Source: an uncultured Thiomonas sp. (GTDB lineage Bacteria; Pseudomonadota; Gammaproteobacteria; Burkholderiales; Burkholderiaceae_C). From it: a DNA stretch of 9,692 nt. The first letter of the stretch is position 1, and each line of letters begins with the position of its first letter. Of the stretch, positions 1 through 5,496 are shown in pieces. The stretch lies in NCBI GenBank assembly GCA_937927695.1, contig CALBRU010000107.1, positions 1 through 9,692 on the forward strand. Direction: 5' to 3'. The notes under the pieces were generated by a model. It ran no database searches and had not been told where the DNA came from. It saw only the letters and a program-made list of their open reading frames with translations. The position numbers were made by a program, and so were the translations under genes.

Positions 1-223
1 GCCGTCGTCGGGCCTGGCACCAGTGTTCGTCAAGCAGGTCATCGAAGTGCTCAAGACCAGCATAGGCGCGGGCACCGCCCTGCTCATCGCCGAGCAGAAC
101 GTGGCCTTCCTGGAACTGGCCGACCGCGGCTATCTGCTCGATCACGGCAAGGTGCGGCTCTCGGGCACGCGGGCCGAACTCGAAGCCAGCGACGCGGTAC
201 GCGAAACTTACTTCGGGCTGTAA
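1..223 (+). CDS. livF: Branched-chain amino-acid ABC transporter ATP-binding protein LivF, C-terminal end (5' partial)
   Basis: The open frame is already running at the left edge and ends at TAA 221-223, leaving about 74 residues. It begins with PSSGLAP, the stretch that directly follows Walker B and carries the D-loop in ABC ATPases (family form: DEPS-x-GLAP). It then shows the H-loop region as LLIAEQNV, where LivF/LivG proteins have EQN rather than the more common TH. ELADRGYLLDHGKV and a closing VRETYFGL match the usual LivF tail (VRxAYLG). LivF is one of the two cytoplasmic ATPases that power the LIV-type uptake system for branched-chain amino acids or related amides. UrtE (urea) is a close alternative, but ELADRGYxL favours LivF. 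The rest of the gene and operon lie outside the window. Confidence 0.88.
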   Translation, partial: PSSGLAPVFVKQVIEVLKTSIGAGTALLIAEQNVAFLELADRGYLLDHGKVRLSGTRAELEASDAVRETYFGL

Positions 224-227
224 ACTC

Positions 228-266
228 GGCGGCAATGATGCGGCATGTTGTCGCGTCGTTGCCGCC
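228..266 (+). promoter_or_regulatory. Long RNA hairpin filling the livF-cyclase gap and abutting the start codon
   Basis: Bases 228-244 pair with 250-266 around a five-base ATGTT loop. All 17 positions pair, 14 as Watson-Crick and three as G-U (236-258, 239-255, 243-251). The G-U pairs work only in the + strand transcript, since the other strand would give A-C mismatches. The stem starts five bases after the livF stop and ends on the base before ATG 267. The downstream bases are not a U tract (AUGUCCUAUUUC), so a textbook intrinsic terminator is not clear. It could terminate or protect the liv mRNA, or hide the initiation region of the downstream cyclase, which shows no Shine-Dalgarno sequence. 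Confidence 0.6.
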
Positions 267-1352
267 ATGTCCTATTTCACCCCCCGGCAAGACGCCTTCA
301 AACAGACCACCTATCGCCGCATCTATCCGCTGCGCGTGGCTGGCATGGGGCTGGGCGGGCTGGCGATTGCCGGGGTGCTGATCGAACAGCACGCGCACCC
401 GTGGCGCTGGGCGCTGATGATCGCAAGCTGCCTGCTGTGGCCACAGATCGCCCTGCTGCGCGCGCGGTTGAGCGCCGACAGCTACCGCGCTGAAAAACAC
501 AATCTGCTCATCGACTCGGCCATTGCCGGAATGTGGGTGGCGTTGATGCATTTCAACCTGCTGCCCAGCGTGGTGCTGGTCACCGTCACCACGTTCGACA
601 AACTCAGCAGCGGCATGCGCCGCCTGTGGCTGATCTCGCTGCCGGGGCTGTTTGGCGCCGCGGTGCTCACCGCGTTGATTCTGCGCCCGCCGGTGCAGCT
701 GGAAAGCTCGCTGCTGGTCGTTGCCTGCACCTTGCCCTTGCTGGTGGTGCATACCCTGTCGAGCAGCATCGGCAGCTACCGGCTCATCCGCACCGTGTCG
801 CGGCAGAACAAGTTGCTGGAACAACTGCGCCGCACCGATGCGCAAACCGGGCTGTTCGCCCGCGACCACTGGCAGCAGCAGGCCGACGCCGCGCTGCAGC
901 TTTTTCAGGCCGTGGGGCAACCGGCCTGCCTGCTGATGATCGACGTTGATCACTTCAAGCAGGTGAACGATACCTACGGCCACACGGCCGGAGACGACGC
1001 CATCCGCGCGGTGGGGCAACTCATCCGCGACTGCATCCGCGACGAAGACTGCGCCGGTCGCTACGGCGGCGACGAGTTTGCGGTGCTGTGCCAGAACACC
1101 GGCCAGCCCGGTGCGCTGGGCATCGCCGAACGTATCCGCGCCGAGTTGCTGACGCTGCGGCTGCCGCATCACCCAAATGTGCGGCTGAGCAGCAGCATTG
1201 GCGTAGCCGCTGCTGCCCCGGAATTCAGCAACCTGCAAGCCTGGATGCAAGCCGCCGACGCCGCGCTTTACTCGGCCAAGCACCAAGGGCGCAACCAGGT
1301 GGCGAGTCACCCGACTGCTCCTTACGCTGCAGCGCAGGTTCACCCCGCCTGA
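267..1352 (+). CDS. Membrane-anchored diguanylate cyclase (MASE2-GGDEF, AdrA/DgcC-like)
   Basis: A 361-residue protein predicted to condense two GTP into cyclic di-GMP at the inner membrane. Residues about 20-170 are hydrophobic with five or six membrane segments. They resemble the MASE2 sensor of E. coli AdrA/DgcC, including the shared AGMWVALM-type segment near residue 87. The GGDEF domain follows from about 185. It shows DAQTGLF, the metal-binding D226 within IDVDHF, N234 and D243 for guanine/ribose contacts, and an intact GGDEF at 267-271. The RDED at 258-261, five residues before GGDEF, is an intact RxxD inhibitory site, so feedback inhibition by c-di-GMP is expected. No EAL domain is present. 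ATG 267 is the only plausible start: no in-frame start lies upstream before the livF stop, and the next Met is residue 27. It lacks a visible Shine-Dalgarno and follows a strong hairpin, so translation may be controlled or coupled to livF. Confidence 0.9.
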   Translation: MSYFTPRQDAFKQTTYRRIYPLRVAGMGLGGLAIAGVLIEQHAHPWRWALMIASCLLWPQIALLRARLSADSYRAEKHNLLIDSAIAGMWVALMHFNLLPSVVLVTVTTFDKLSSGMRRLWLISLPGLFGAAVLTALILRPPVQLESSLLVVACTLPLLVVHTLSSSIGSYRLIRTVSRQNKLLEQLRRTDAQTGLFARDHWQQQADAALQLFQAVGQPACLLMIDVDHFKQVNDTYGHTAGDDAIRAVGQLIRDCIRDEDCAGRYGGDEFAVLCQNTGQPGALGIAERIRAELLTLRLPHHPNVRLSSSIGVAAAAPEFSNLQAWMQAADAALYSAKHQGRNQVASHPTAPYAAAQVHPA

Positions 1353-1366
1353 ATCGAAAACCACTG

Positions 1367-1428
1367 ACGGCGGCATTAGTTGGCAATTTACCCGCCGTAA
1401 GTCGCATCCACCCCTTCAATTGAGGGGG
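1367..1428. repeat. Two inverted repeats in the 102-base gap before the second cyclase
   Basis: The gap 1353-1454 holds two dyads. ACGGCGG at 1367-1373 is complemented by CCGCCGT at 1392-1398 with an 18-base loop. CCCCTTC at 1411-1417 pairs with GAGGGGG at 1422-1428 (one G-U) around AATT. Neither is followed by a T tract, so terminator function for the first cyclase is doubtful. The second hairpin contains the only purine-rich Shine-Dalgarno-like run near the next gene, but that run lies about 26 bases from ATG 1455, too far for a normal ribosome site. No convincing sigma-70 promoter was found. Confidence 0.35.
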
Positions 1429-1454
1429 ATGTCCGTTTACATTTCTTGGCATTG

Positions 1455-3608
1455 ATGCGCACTGACCCCGCCCCCATGCCGCACGACGCCCAGATCACGA
1501 CCGCACCGCAAGCCATTGCCTCGGCACGCGTGCGGCTGTTGCTCGCGACGGTGCCGGTTTCTGCCGTGACCAACGCCTCCGTGGCGCTCATCGCCATGGC
1601 GCTTCTGCACGGCGGCGCACCCGCCGGCTTTTATGCGGTCTGGGGTGGCGTGATAATCGGCCTGCAGGCGATTCGGCTGTTGGTCTGGCTGATCTGGCGC
1701 GGGGCGTCGGCCGAAGACCTTCGTCCGGTGCAGCGCTCGCTGCGGCTGCGCGTGCTGCGGGCCGCGTCCTGGGTCACCGGGATGAGTTGGGGCGCGATTC
1801 CTGCCGCCCTCTTTCCCGCAACCCCCGTCGAGCAGTCGTTCGTGGCCTTCTTCCTGGCCGGGGTGAGCGGGGCTGCGGTAGCGGGTCTGGCTTTCGATGC
1901 CTGGGCTTCCGGGCTGTTTGTCGTCTCGGTCATCGTGCCGCTGGCGCTGCGCCTGATGGGGGTGCAGACCTCTTTGTCCACGGCGATGGCGGCCATGGTC
2001 TGCATCTATCTGCTCTACCTCGGCGTGGCCATACGCCGCGGACAGCTCCAGTTCCTGCAACTGCTCGACTGGCGCACGCGGGCCGAAACCGCGCGCGCGC
2101 GCACCGCGCGGCAAGCCCAGCTCAACGCCCTGCTGGCCGAGGCCAACCAGCTTGGCACCAGTGCGCCCAACGCCGCAGCGCTCTATGCCGCGATCTGCCG
2201 CACCTACGCGGCGCTGGACGGCCAGGCGCCGCTGAGCATTGTGCAGCGCGACCCTGTCACAGGGGGTTTCGAGATCGCCGCGCAGTCCAGCCCGAACTCC
2301 AGCCCGGTGCCGATGGACGTGCTGGACACCTCGCTGCTCGGCACCGCCTGGGGCCAGAACCGCCCGCAGTTCCAGGGCGATGGCCGCACGCTGGACGCCT
2401 GCATCCCGCTGCATGAGCAAGGGCAGGTGTGCGCCTTGCTGCGCGTGGTCTGCGCCAACGCGGCTGAGCGCGCCCCTTGCGAGATGGACGACAGCCTGCG
2501 CGACTGGCTGCTCAATCTGGCCGCCAGCGTGGATCGCGGGCTGCAAGCCATCAGCCAGCGTGAGCGCATCAACCGGCTGCAAAACCTCTACCGCGCCCTG
2601 ATCAGCGAAGGCGAAGTGGTGCTGCAGTCGCGCAGCGCGGAAGAGATGCTGCAGCGCACCTGCGACACCCTCGCCACCGACACCCAGTTCCATGCCGCCT
2701 GGCTGGCGCGGCCGGACGACAGCGGCGCCTTCCGCGTGCTGGCGCGCGCAGGCGAAGGCGCCCTGCAGCTCGATCACTTTCGCGTGCATCTGAATGACGC
2801 CAACCGCGTGCCCCTGGTGCTGCGCGTCTGGGATACCCAGACCCTGCAGGTCTGCAACGATCTGCTCCGCGACCCGGACATGCAGCCCTGGAACTCCTCA
2901 CTGTCGCGCTATCGCTGGCATGCCGCCCTGGCCGCCCCCGTACGGCGCGGCGGCGCGCTGTGGGGTGTGCTGGTGTTCACCTCGCCGCAGGCGCAGGCCT
3001 TCGACGAGCAGACCATCGCCCTGTGCGAGCAGGTCGCGGCCCTGCTGGGCTACGGACTTGACGAGCTCGACGTGAAAGAGCGGCTGAGCCATCTACAGCG
3101 CGTCGAAGCCCACCGCGCACGCCACGACACCCTCACCGGCCTGCCCAACCGCTATGCCCTGGAGCAATACCTGCCCGAAGTCATCGCCCGCGCGCGTCGG
3201 CAAGGCAGCCTGTTCGCCGTGGGCATGATCGATCTCGACGGCTTCAAGCTGATCAACGACACTTGGGGCCACAGCGCAGGCGACCGCGTGCTGCGCGAAC
3301 TCACCCGCCGCCTGCAGGCCGTGCAGCGCCAGACCGATTTCCTGGTGCGCCTGGGCGGAGACGAATTCGTCGTGGTGATGGAAGACATCAACCCGCTCGA
3401 AGTCCAGAGCGGCTATGCCAACAGCGTGCAGCGCCTGCGACAAGCCGTAGCCGCCCCGTTCGACATTGCGCCGAATGTGCAACTACCTATCGACATGAGC
3501 ATCGGCATCTCCGCATACCCATTTGACGCGCAGGATGCCGACACCCTGATGCGGCTGGCCGACAAGGCCATGTACGCGGCCAAAGGCCACAAATACTCTG
3601 CTTCATGA
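1455..3608 (+). CDS. Membrane-bound GAF-domain diguanylate cyclase
   Basis: A predicted c-di-GMP synthase of 717 residues from ATG 1455; TTG 1446 would add three. Residues about 25-195 form some six hydrophobic segments. An Arg-rich, probably helical linker (about 200-235) leads to a first sensor-like domain (about 235-365) that I can call only GAF-like. A better GAF candidate follows at about 375-535, beginning LYRALISEGE and ending near VAALLGYGLDEL. The GGDEF domain starts at HDTLTGLPNR (557-566). Metal and substrate residues D593, N601 and D610 are present, as are the RxxD inhibitory site (RQTD, 625-628) and GGDEF (634-638). There is no EAL or HD-GYP domain. The protein looks like a catalytically competent, feedback-inhibited cyclase with membrane and cytosolic sensory input of unknown ligand. 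It follows another cyclase on the same strand after 102 bases, but with its own apparent leader. The start is uncertain because no ribosome site stands out. Confidence 0.88.
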   Translation: MRTDPAPMPHDAQITTAPQAIASARVRLLLATVPVSAVTNASVALIAMALLHGGAPAGFYAVWGGVIIGLQAIRLLVWLIWRGASAEDLRPVQRSLRLRVLRAASWVTGMSWGAIPAALFPATPVEQSFVAFFLAGVSGAAVAGLAFDAWASGLFVVSVIVPLALRLMGVQTSLSTAMAAMVCIYLLYLGVAIRRGQLQFLQLLDWRTRAETARARTARQAQLNALLAEANQLGTSAPNAAALYAAICRTYAALDGQAPLSIVQRDPVTGGFEIAAQSSPNSSPVPMDVLDTSLLGTAWGQNRPQFQGDGRTLDACIPLHEQGQVCALLRVVCANAAERAPCEMDDSLRDWLLNLAASVDRGLQAISQRERINRLQNLYRALISEGEVVLQSRSAEEMLQRTCDTLATDTQFHAAWLARPDDSGAFRVLARAGEGALQLDHFRVHLNDANRVPLVLRVWDTQTLQVCNDLLRDPDMQPWNSSLSRYRWHAALAAPVRRGGALWGVLVFTSPQAQAFDEQTIALCEQVAALLGYGLDELDVKERLSHLQRVEAHRARHDTLTGLPNRYALEQYLPEVIARARRQGSLFAVGMIDLDGFKLINDTWGHSAGDRVLRELTRRLQAVQRQTDFLVRLGGDEFVVVMEDINPLEVQSGYANSVQRLRQAVAAPFDIAPNVQLPIDMSIGISAYPFDAQDADTLMRLADKAMYAAKGHKYSAS

Positions 3609-3660
3609 GGTTCCGGGCGACAAGAAAACATGGGGCAGCCCGACGATTCCTTGAGAGTAC

Positions 3661-3686
3661 AAAAAAACGCGCCCGTCAGGGCGCGT
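3661..3686 (-). terminator. Intrinsic terminator of the FAS1 lipoprotein gene
   Basis: On the minus strand an 8-bp perfect GC-rich stem (3686-3679 with 3674-3667, loop TGAC) runs straight into seven T residues, one of them the last stem base. It lies about 18 bases past the FAS1 stop codon, the classic rho-independent layout. Read from the + strand the same stem is preceded by A7 but followed by GTGAATGAG, so it should work poorly for the converging cyclase gene, which ends 58 bases away. Confidence 0.9.
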
Positions 3687-3704
3687 GAATGAGTGCAAAC
3701 TTAA

Positions 3705-4640
3705 TCAGAGAGTTGGAATCAGCACCTTGTTGATCACATGAATCACCCCATTGCTTGCCAGCACATCGGTGGCAATGATGTCGGCTGGTGTGCTGGTGGT
3801 ATCGGTAATCGTCGGCGGCGTACCTTGGTTAATGGTGATGTCCTGTCCTGCCAGCGTAGCAATGGGGGTACCGAAAGGAATTTGCGACGCCAACACCTTT
3901 TTGTCCAAGACATGATAGAGAAGCACAGTCTTGAGCTGATCGGTTGTCAAACCCGTGGGCGCGGCTGCAAATGCTTCATTCGTCGGCGCAAATACGGTAA
4001 AGGGGCCTGCTCCGCTGAGCGCGCCTTGCAGATTGGTCGCCACTACCGCGTTGACGAGGCTTGTAAACAGTGGATTGACCTGAGCCATCTGCACCACATT
4101 GAGCACGCCGGGCGGAATCAGCACTTTGTCGATGACATGAATCACGCCGTTTGAAGCGCCAACGTCGGGCTGCGTCACATTCGCTTTAGTCAGCGCCGCA
4201 TCGGTGATTTGAGCCCCGCTCGTCGTACTGATCGCTAGCGTGGCGGGCTGATTCTTATAGCTGTAGAGCGTCTGCTGAGTCGCCCCTCCAGCGGCCAAAT
4301 TCTGGGAATTTTTCACTCCAGAGAGGACGTGATAGAGCAAAATATCCTTCAAAGTGGCCGCGGGCAAGGCGTCGACCATCGCGGTAGCACTGGCAAAACC
4401 CAACTCGGTCGCCAGGTTCGTAAACGCCTGATTGGTGGGCGCGAATACAGTCAGATTCGCGTTGGGCGCATTCAGGGTATCGACCAACCCGGCTTTGGAG
4501 GCGGCTGCCACCAAAGCAGTGAAACCTTGTTGCTGCGCGACCTGCGCAATGGTGCCTGGCGAACTGCCGCCATCTCCTCCACAAGCCGCAAGACTGAGTG
4601 CTGCACCCAGCGCGGCAAACCATTTGATCCATCTGTTCAT
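3705..4640 (-). CDS. Fasciclin (FAS1) tandem-domain lipoprotein
   Basis: A 311-residue exported protein. The N-terminus is a lipoprotein signal peptide: MNRWIKW, a hydrophobic stretch, and lipobox L-A-A-C with Cys20 as the acylated residue. Gly21 follows, with no Asp at +2, so outer-membrane sorting is expected. Two FAS1 domains follow, about residues 30-176 and 179-309. Each carries the FAS1 signatures: TVFAPTNxAF, LLYHVL, and a closing ASNGVIHVIxKVLIP. FAS1 domains generally mediate extracellular adhesion or matrix binding; the partner here is unknown. ATG 4640 is chosen over the longer frame because it begins the signal peptide and sits six bases after GGAG within AAAGGAGAG. One sampled line (3841-3900) is 33/60 G+C, against 42/60 for a photolyase line (7141-7200), so the gene may be of different origin. 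It follows the photolyase-SDR operon on the same strand after 112 bases and has its own terminator. Confidence 0.92.
   Translation of the reverse strand: MNRWIKWFAALGAALSLAACGGDGGSSPGTIAQVAQQQGFTALVAAASKAGLVDTLNAPNANLTVFAPTNQAFTNLATELGFASATAMVDALPAATLKDILLYHVLSGVKNSQNLAAGGATQQTLYSYKNQPATLAISTTSGAQITDAALTKANVTQPDVGASNGVIHVIDKVLIPPGVLNVVQMAQVNPLFTSLVNAVVATNLQGALSGAGPFTVFAPTNEAFAAAPTGLTTDQLKTVLLYHVLDKKVLASQIPFGTPIATLAGQDITINQGTPPTITDTTSTPADIIATDVLASNGVIHVINKVLIPTL
3715..4151 (-). repeat. Intragenic 38-base direct repeat, one copy per FAS1 domain
   Basis: Bases 3715-3752 and 4114-4151 match at 33 of 38 positions. They encode the same C-terminal strand of each FAS1 domain (ASNGVIHVIxKVLIP). The offset is 399 bases, exactly 133 codons, so the two domains arose by, or are maintained as, an in-frame duplication. 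Confidence 0.8.
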
Positions 4641-4646
4641 CACACT

Positions 4647-4668
4647 CTCCTTTGCATCCGGGGGGGGG
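4647..4668 (-). promoter_or_regulatory. FAS1 ribosome-binding site preceded by a C9 tract
   Basis: On the minus strand AAAGGAGAG places GGAG (4650-4647) six bases before ATG 4640, a strong site that fixes the start. Just upstream, 4668-4660 is an uninterrupted run of nine C (G9 on +), the longest G/C homopolymer I noticed in the window. It lies in the 5' untranslated leader, outside the reading frame. Confidence 0.75.
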
Positions 4669-4671
4669 TGG

Positions 4672-4694
4672 AAAATCGGCGGTAACACGCCGAT
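4672..4694 (-). terminator. Weak terminator- or attenuator-like hairpin in the FAS1 leader
   Basis: On the minus strand ATCGGCG (4694-4688) pairs with CGCCGAT (4681-4675) around a six-base loop. The final T of the stem is followed by three more T and then CC. This is a 7-bp GC-rich stem with a short U run, a marginal intrinsic terminator. It sits between the SDR stop and the FAS1 ribosome site, so it could end the photolyase operon transcript or attenuate read-through into FAS1. Confidence 0.4.
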
Positions 4695-4723
4695 ACGGAT
4701 GTTGCTTGAAAGCGAATAACCTC

Positions 4724-4752
4724 GACAAATAAATGGTTTTGTCTAGGACAAA
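4724..4752. promoter_or_regulatory. AT-rich element with three TTTGTC/GACAAA hexamers, possible operator
   Basis: On the + strand GACAAA occurs at 4724-4729, TTTGTC at 4738-4743 and GACAAA at 4747-4752. The last two form the dyad TTTGTCTAGGACAAA directly next to the SDR stop codon. The segment is far richer in A+T than its surroundings and lies upstream of the FAS1 gene. It could be an operator or promoter region for FAS1, or an RNA hairpin after the SDR gene. I could not identify the cognate regulator or a convincing -35/-10 pair. Confidence 0.35.
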
Positions 4753-5496
4753 CTACTTCACCAGCGGCCTGATGGTGGTGAAGCCCCCATCCACCGCGAT
4801 GCACTGGCCGGTGATGCGGCTGGCGGACTCTGACAGCAGAAAGGCCATGACTTCGGCGATTTGCTCGGCCGTCTGCACCCCGCCCAGCGGATATTGCTTG
4901 CCCGCGCCTTCTCGCATGGCGGCCACTTTGAGCAAGCCCGCGGTCAAGGGCGTATCGGTCATGCCGGGCGCCACAGCGTTGACGCGCAGGCCGATCGGCG
5001 CGTAGGTCGCCGCTGCGCTGCGCACGAGTCCTTCCACGCCCGCTTTGGCCGCGGCAATGGCTTCGTGGTTGGCCACCCCGATCTGCGCAACGACAGAACT
5101 CACCAGCACCGCCGCGCCCGGTTGCTGCGCGGCGCGGCGCGCCTCGATCCACGCGCCGAGCATGCACAGAGCGCTGTCGAGGTTGACGCGCAGCACCTCG
5201 CGCCATTGCTGGGCGCTGGTGCGGTGCAACGGCGCGATCAACGTGCTTCCCACGCAATGCGCCAGATGCGACGGCGTCTGGCCCAGTTGCTCCGCGCACT
5301 GCGCAATGGCCTGCGCCGCGCCCTCGGGCGTAGTGACATCCGCGGCAATTCGCACGCTGGACGGCACATCGGCCAGCGCCGTCGCATCGCGCCCAACGGC
5401 GGCGACACGCCAACCCTGCGCATGCAACTGCGTACTCAGCGCCCGGCCCATGCCGCCACGCGCACCGGCAATCAAAACAATGGGTTGCTCACTCAT
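4753..5496 (-). CDS. SDR-fold NAD(P)-binding protein with altered active site
   Basis: A 247-residue member of the classical short-chain dehydrogenase/reductase fold. The nucleotide-binding glycine motif is AGARGGMG at 10-17. Asn105 (NLDSAL), Ser134 (in VLVSS) and Lys151 of the catalytic tetrad are present. The tail VAPGMTDTPL and GQCIAVDGGFT is typical. The residue four before the Lys, normally the catalytic Tyr, is Ile147 (NHEAIAAAK), so ordinary alcohol/ketone redox chemistry is doubtful, although cofactor binding looks intact. Start ATG 5496 is supported by AAGGAG nine to ten bases upstream. It overlaps the end of the photolyase-family gene by eight bases, implying translational coupling and a role tied to that operon. 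The substrate is unknown. Confidence 0.87.
   Translation of the reverse strand: MSEQPIVLIAGARGGMGRALSTQLHAQGWRVAAVGRDATALADVPSSVRIAADVTTPEGAAQAIAQCAEQLGQTPSHLAHCVGSTLIAPLHRTSAQQWREVLRVNLDSALCMLGAWIEARRAAQQPGAAVLVSSVVAQIGVANHEAIAAAKAGVEGLVRSAAATYAPIGLRVNAVAPGMTDTPLTAGLLKVAAMREGAGKQYPLGGVQTAEQIAEVMAFLLSESASRITGQCIAVDGGFTTIRPLVK

Noticed and set aside
84..1376. Long open frame on the minus strand opposite livF and the first cyclase
   Set aside because: It lies antisense to a clear LivF end and MASE2-GGDEF gene, and its translation is His/Gln/Ala-rich with no recognisable motif. This is the usual shadow in GC-rich coding DNA.
1429..1455. Eight-codon leader open frame whose TGA overlaps ATG 1455 (TGATG)
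   Set aside because: The purine run GAGGGGG touches its ATG with no spacer and is tied up in a hairpin, so translation is unlikely. The coincidence is suggestive but unsupported.
1437..2789. Long minus-strand open frame opposite the second cyclase
   Set aside because: Low-complexity Arg/Gln/His/Gly translation, opposite a well-supported gene with intact GGDEF domain further on.
3667..3686. The 3667-3686 stem as terminator for the + strand cyclase gene too
   Set aside because: On the + strand the stem is followed by GTGAATGAG, not a T tract; the terminator is oriented for the minus strand.
4641..4688. Longer start for the FAS1 protein
   Set aside because: It would place 16 extra residues, including a Pro-rich stretch read through the C9 tract, before a perfect lipoprotein signal peptide that has its own strong ribosome site.
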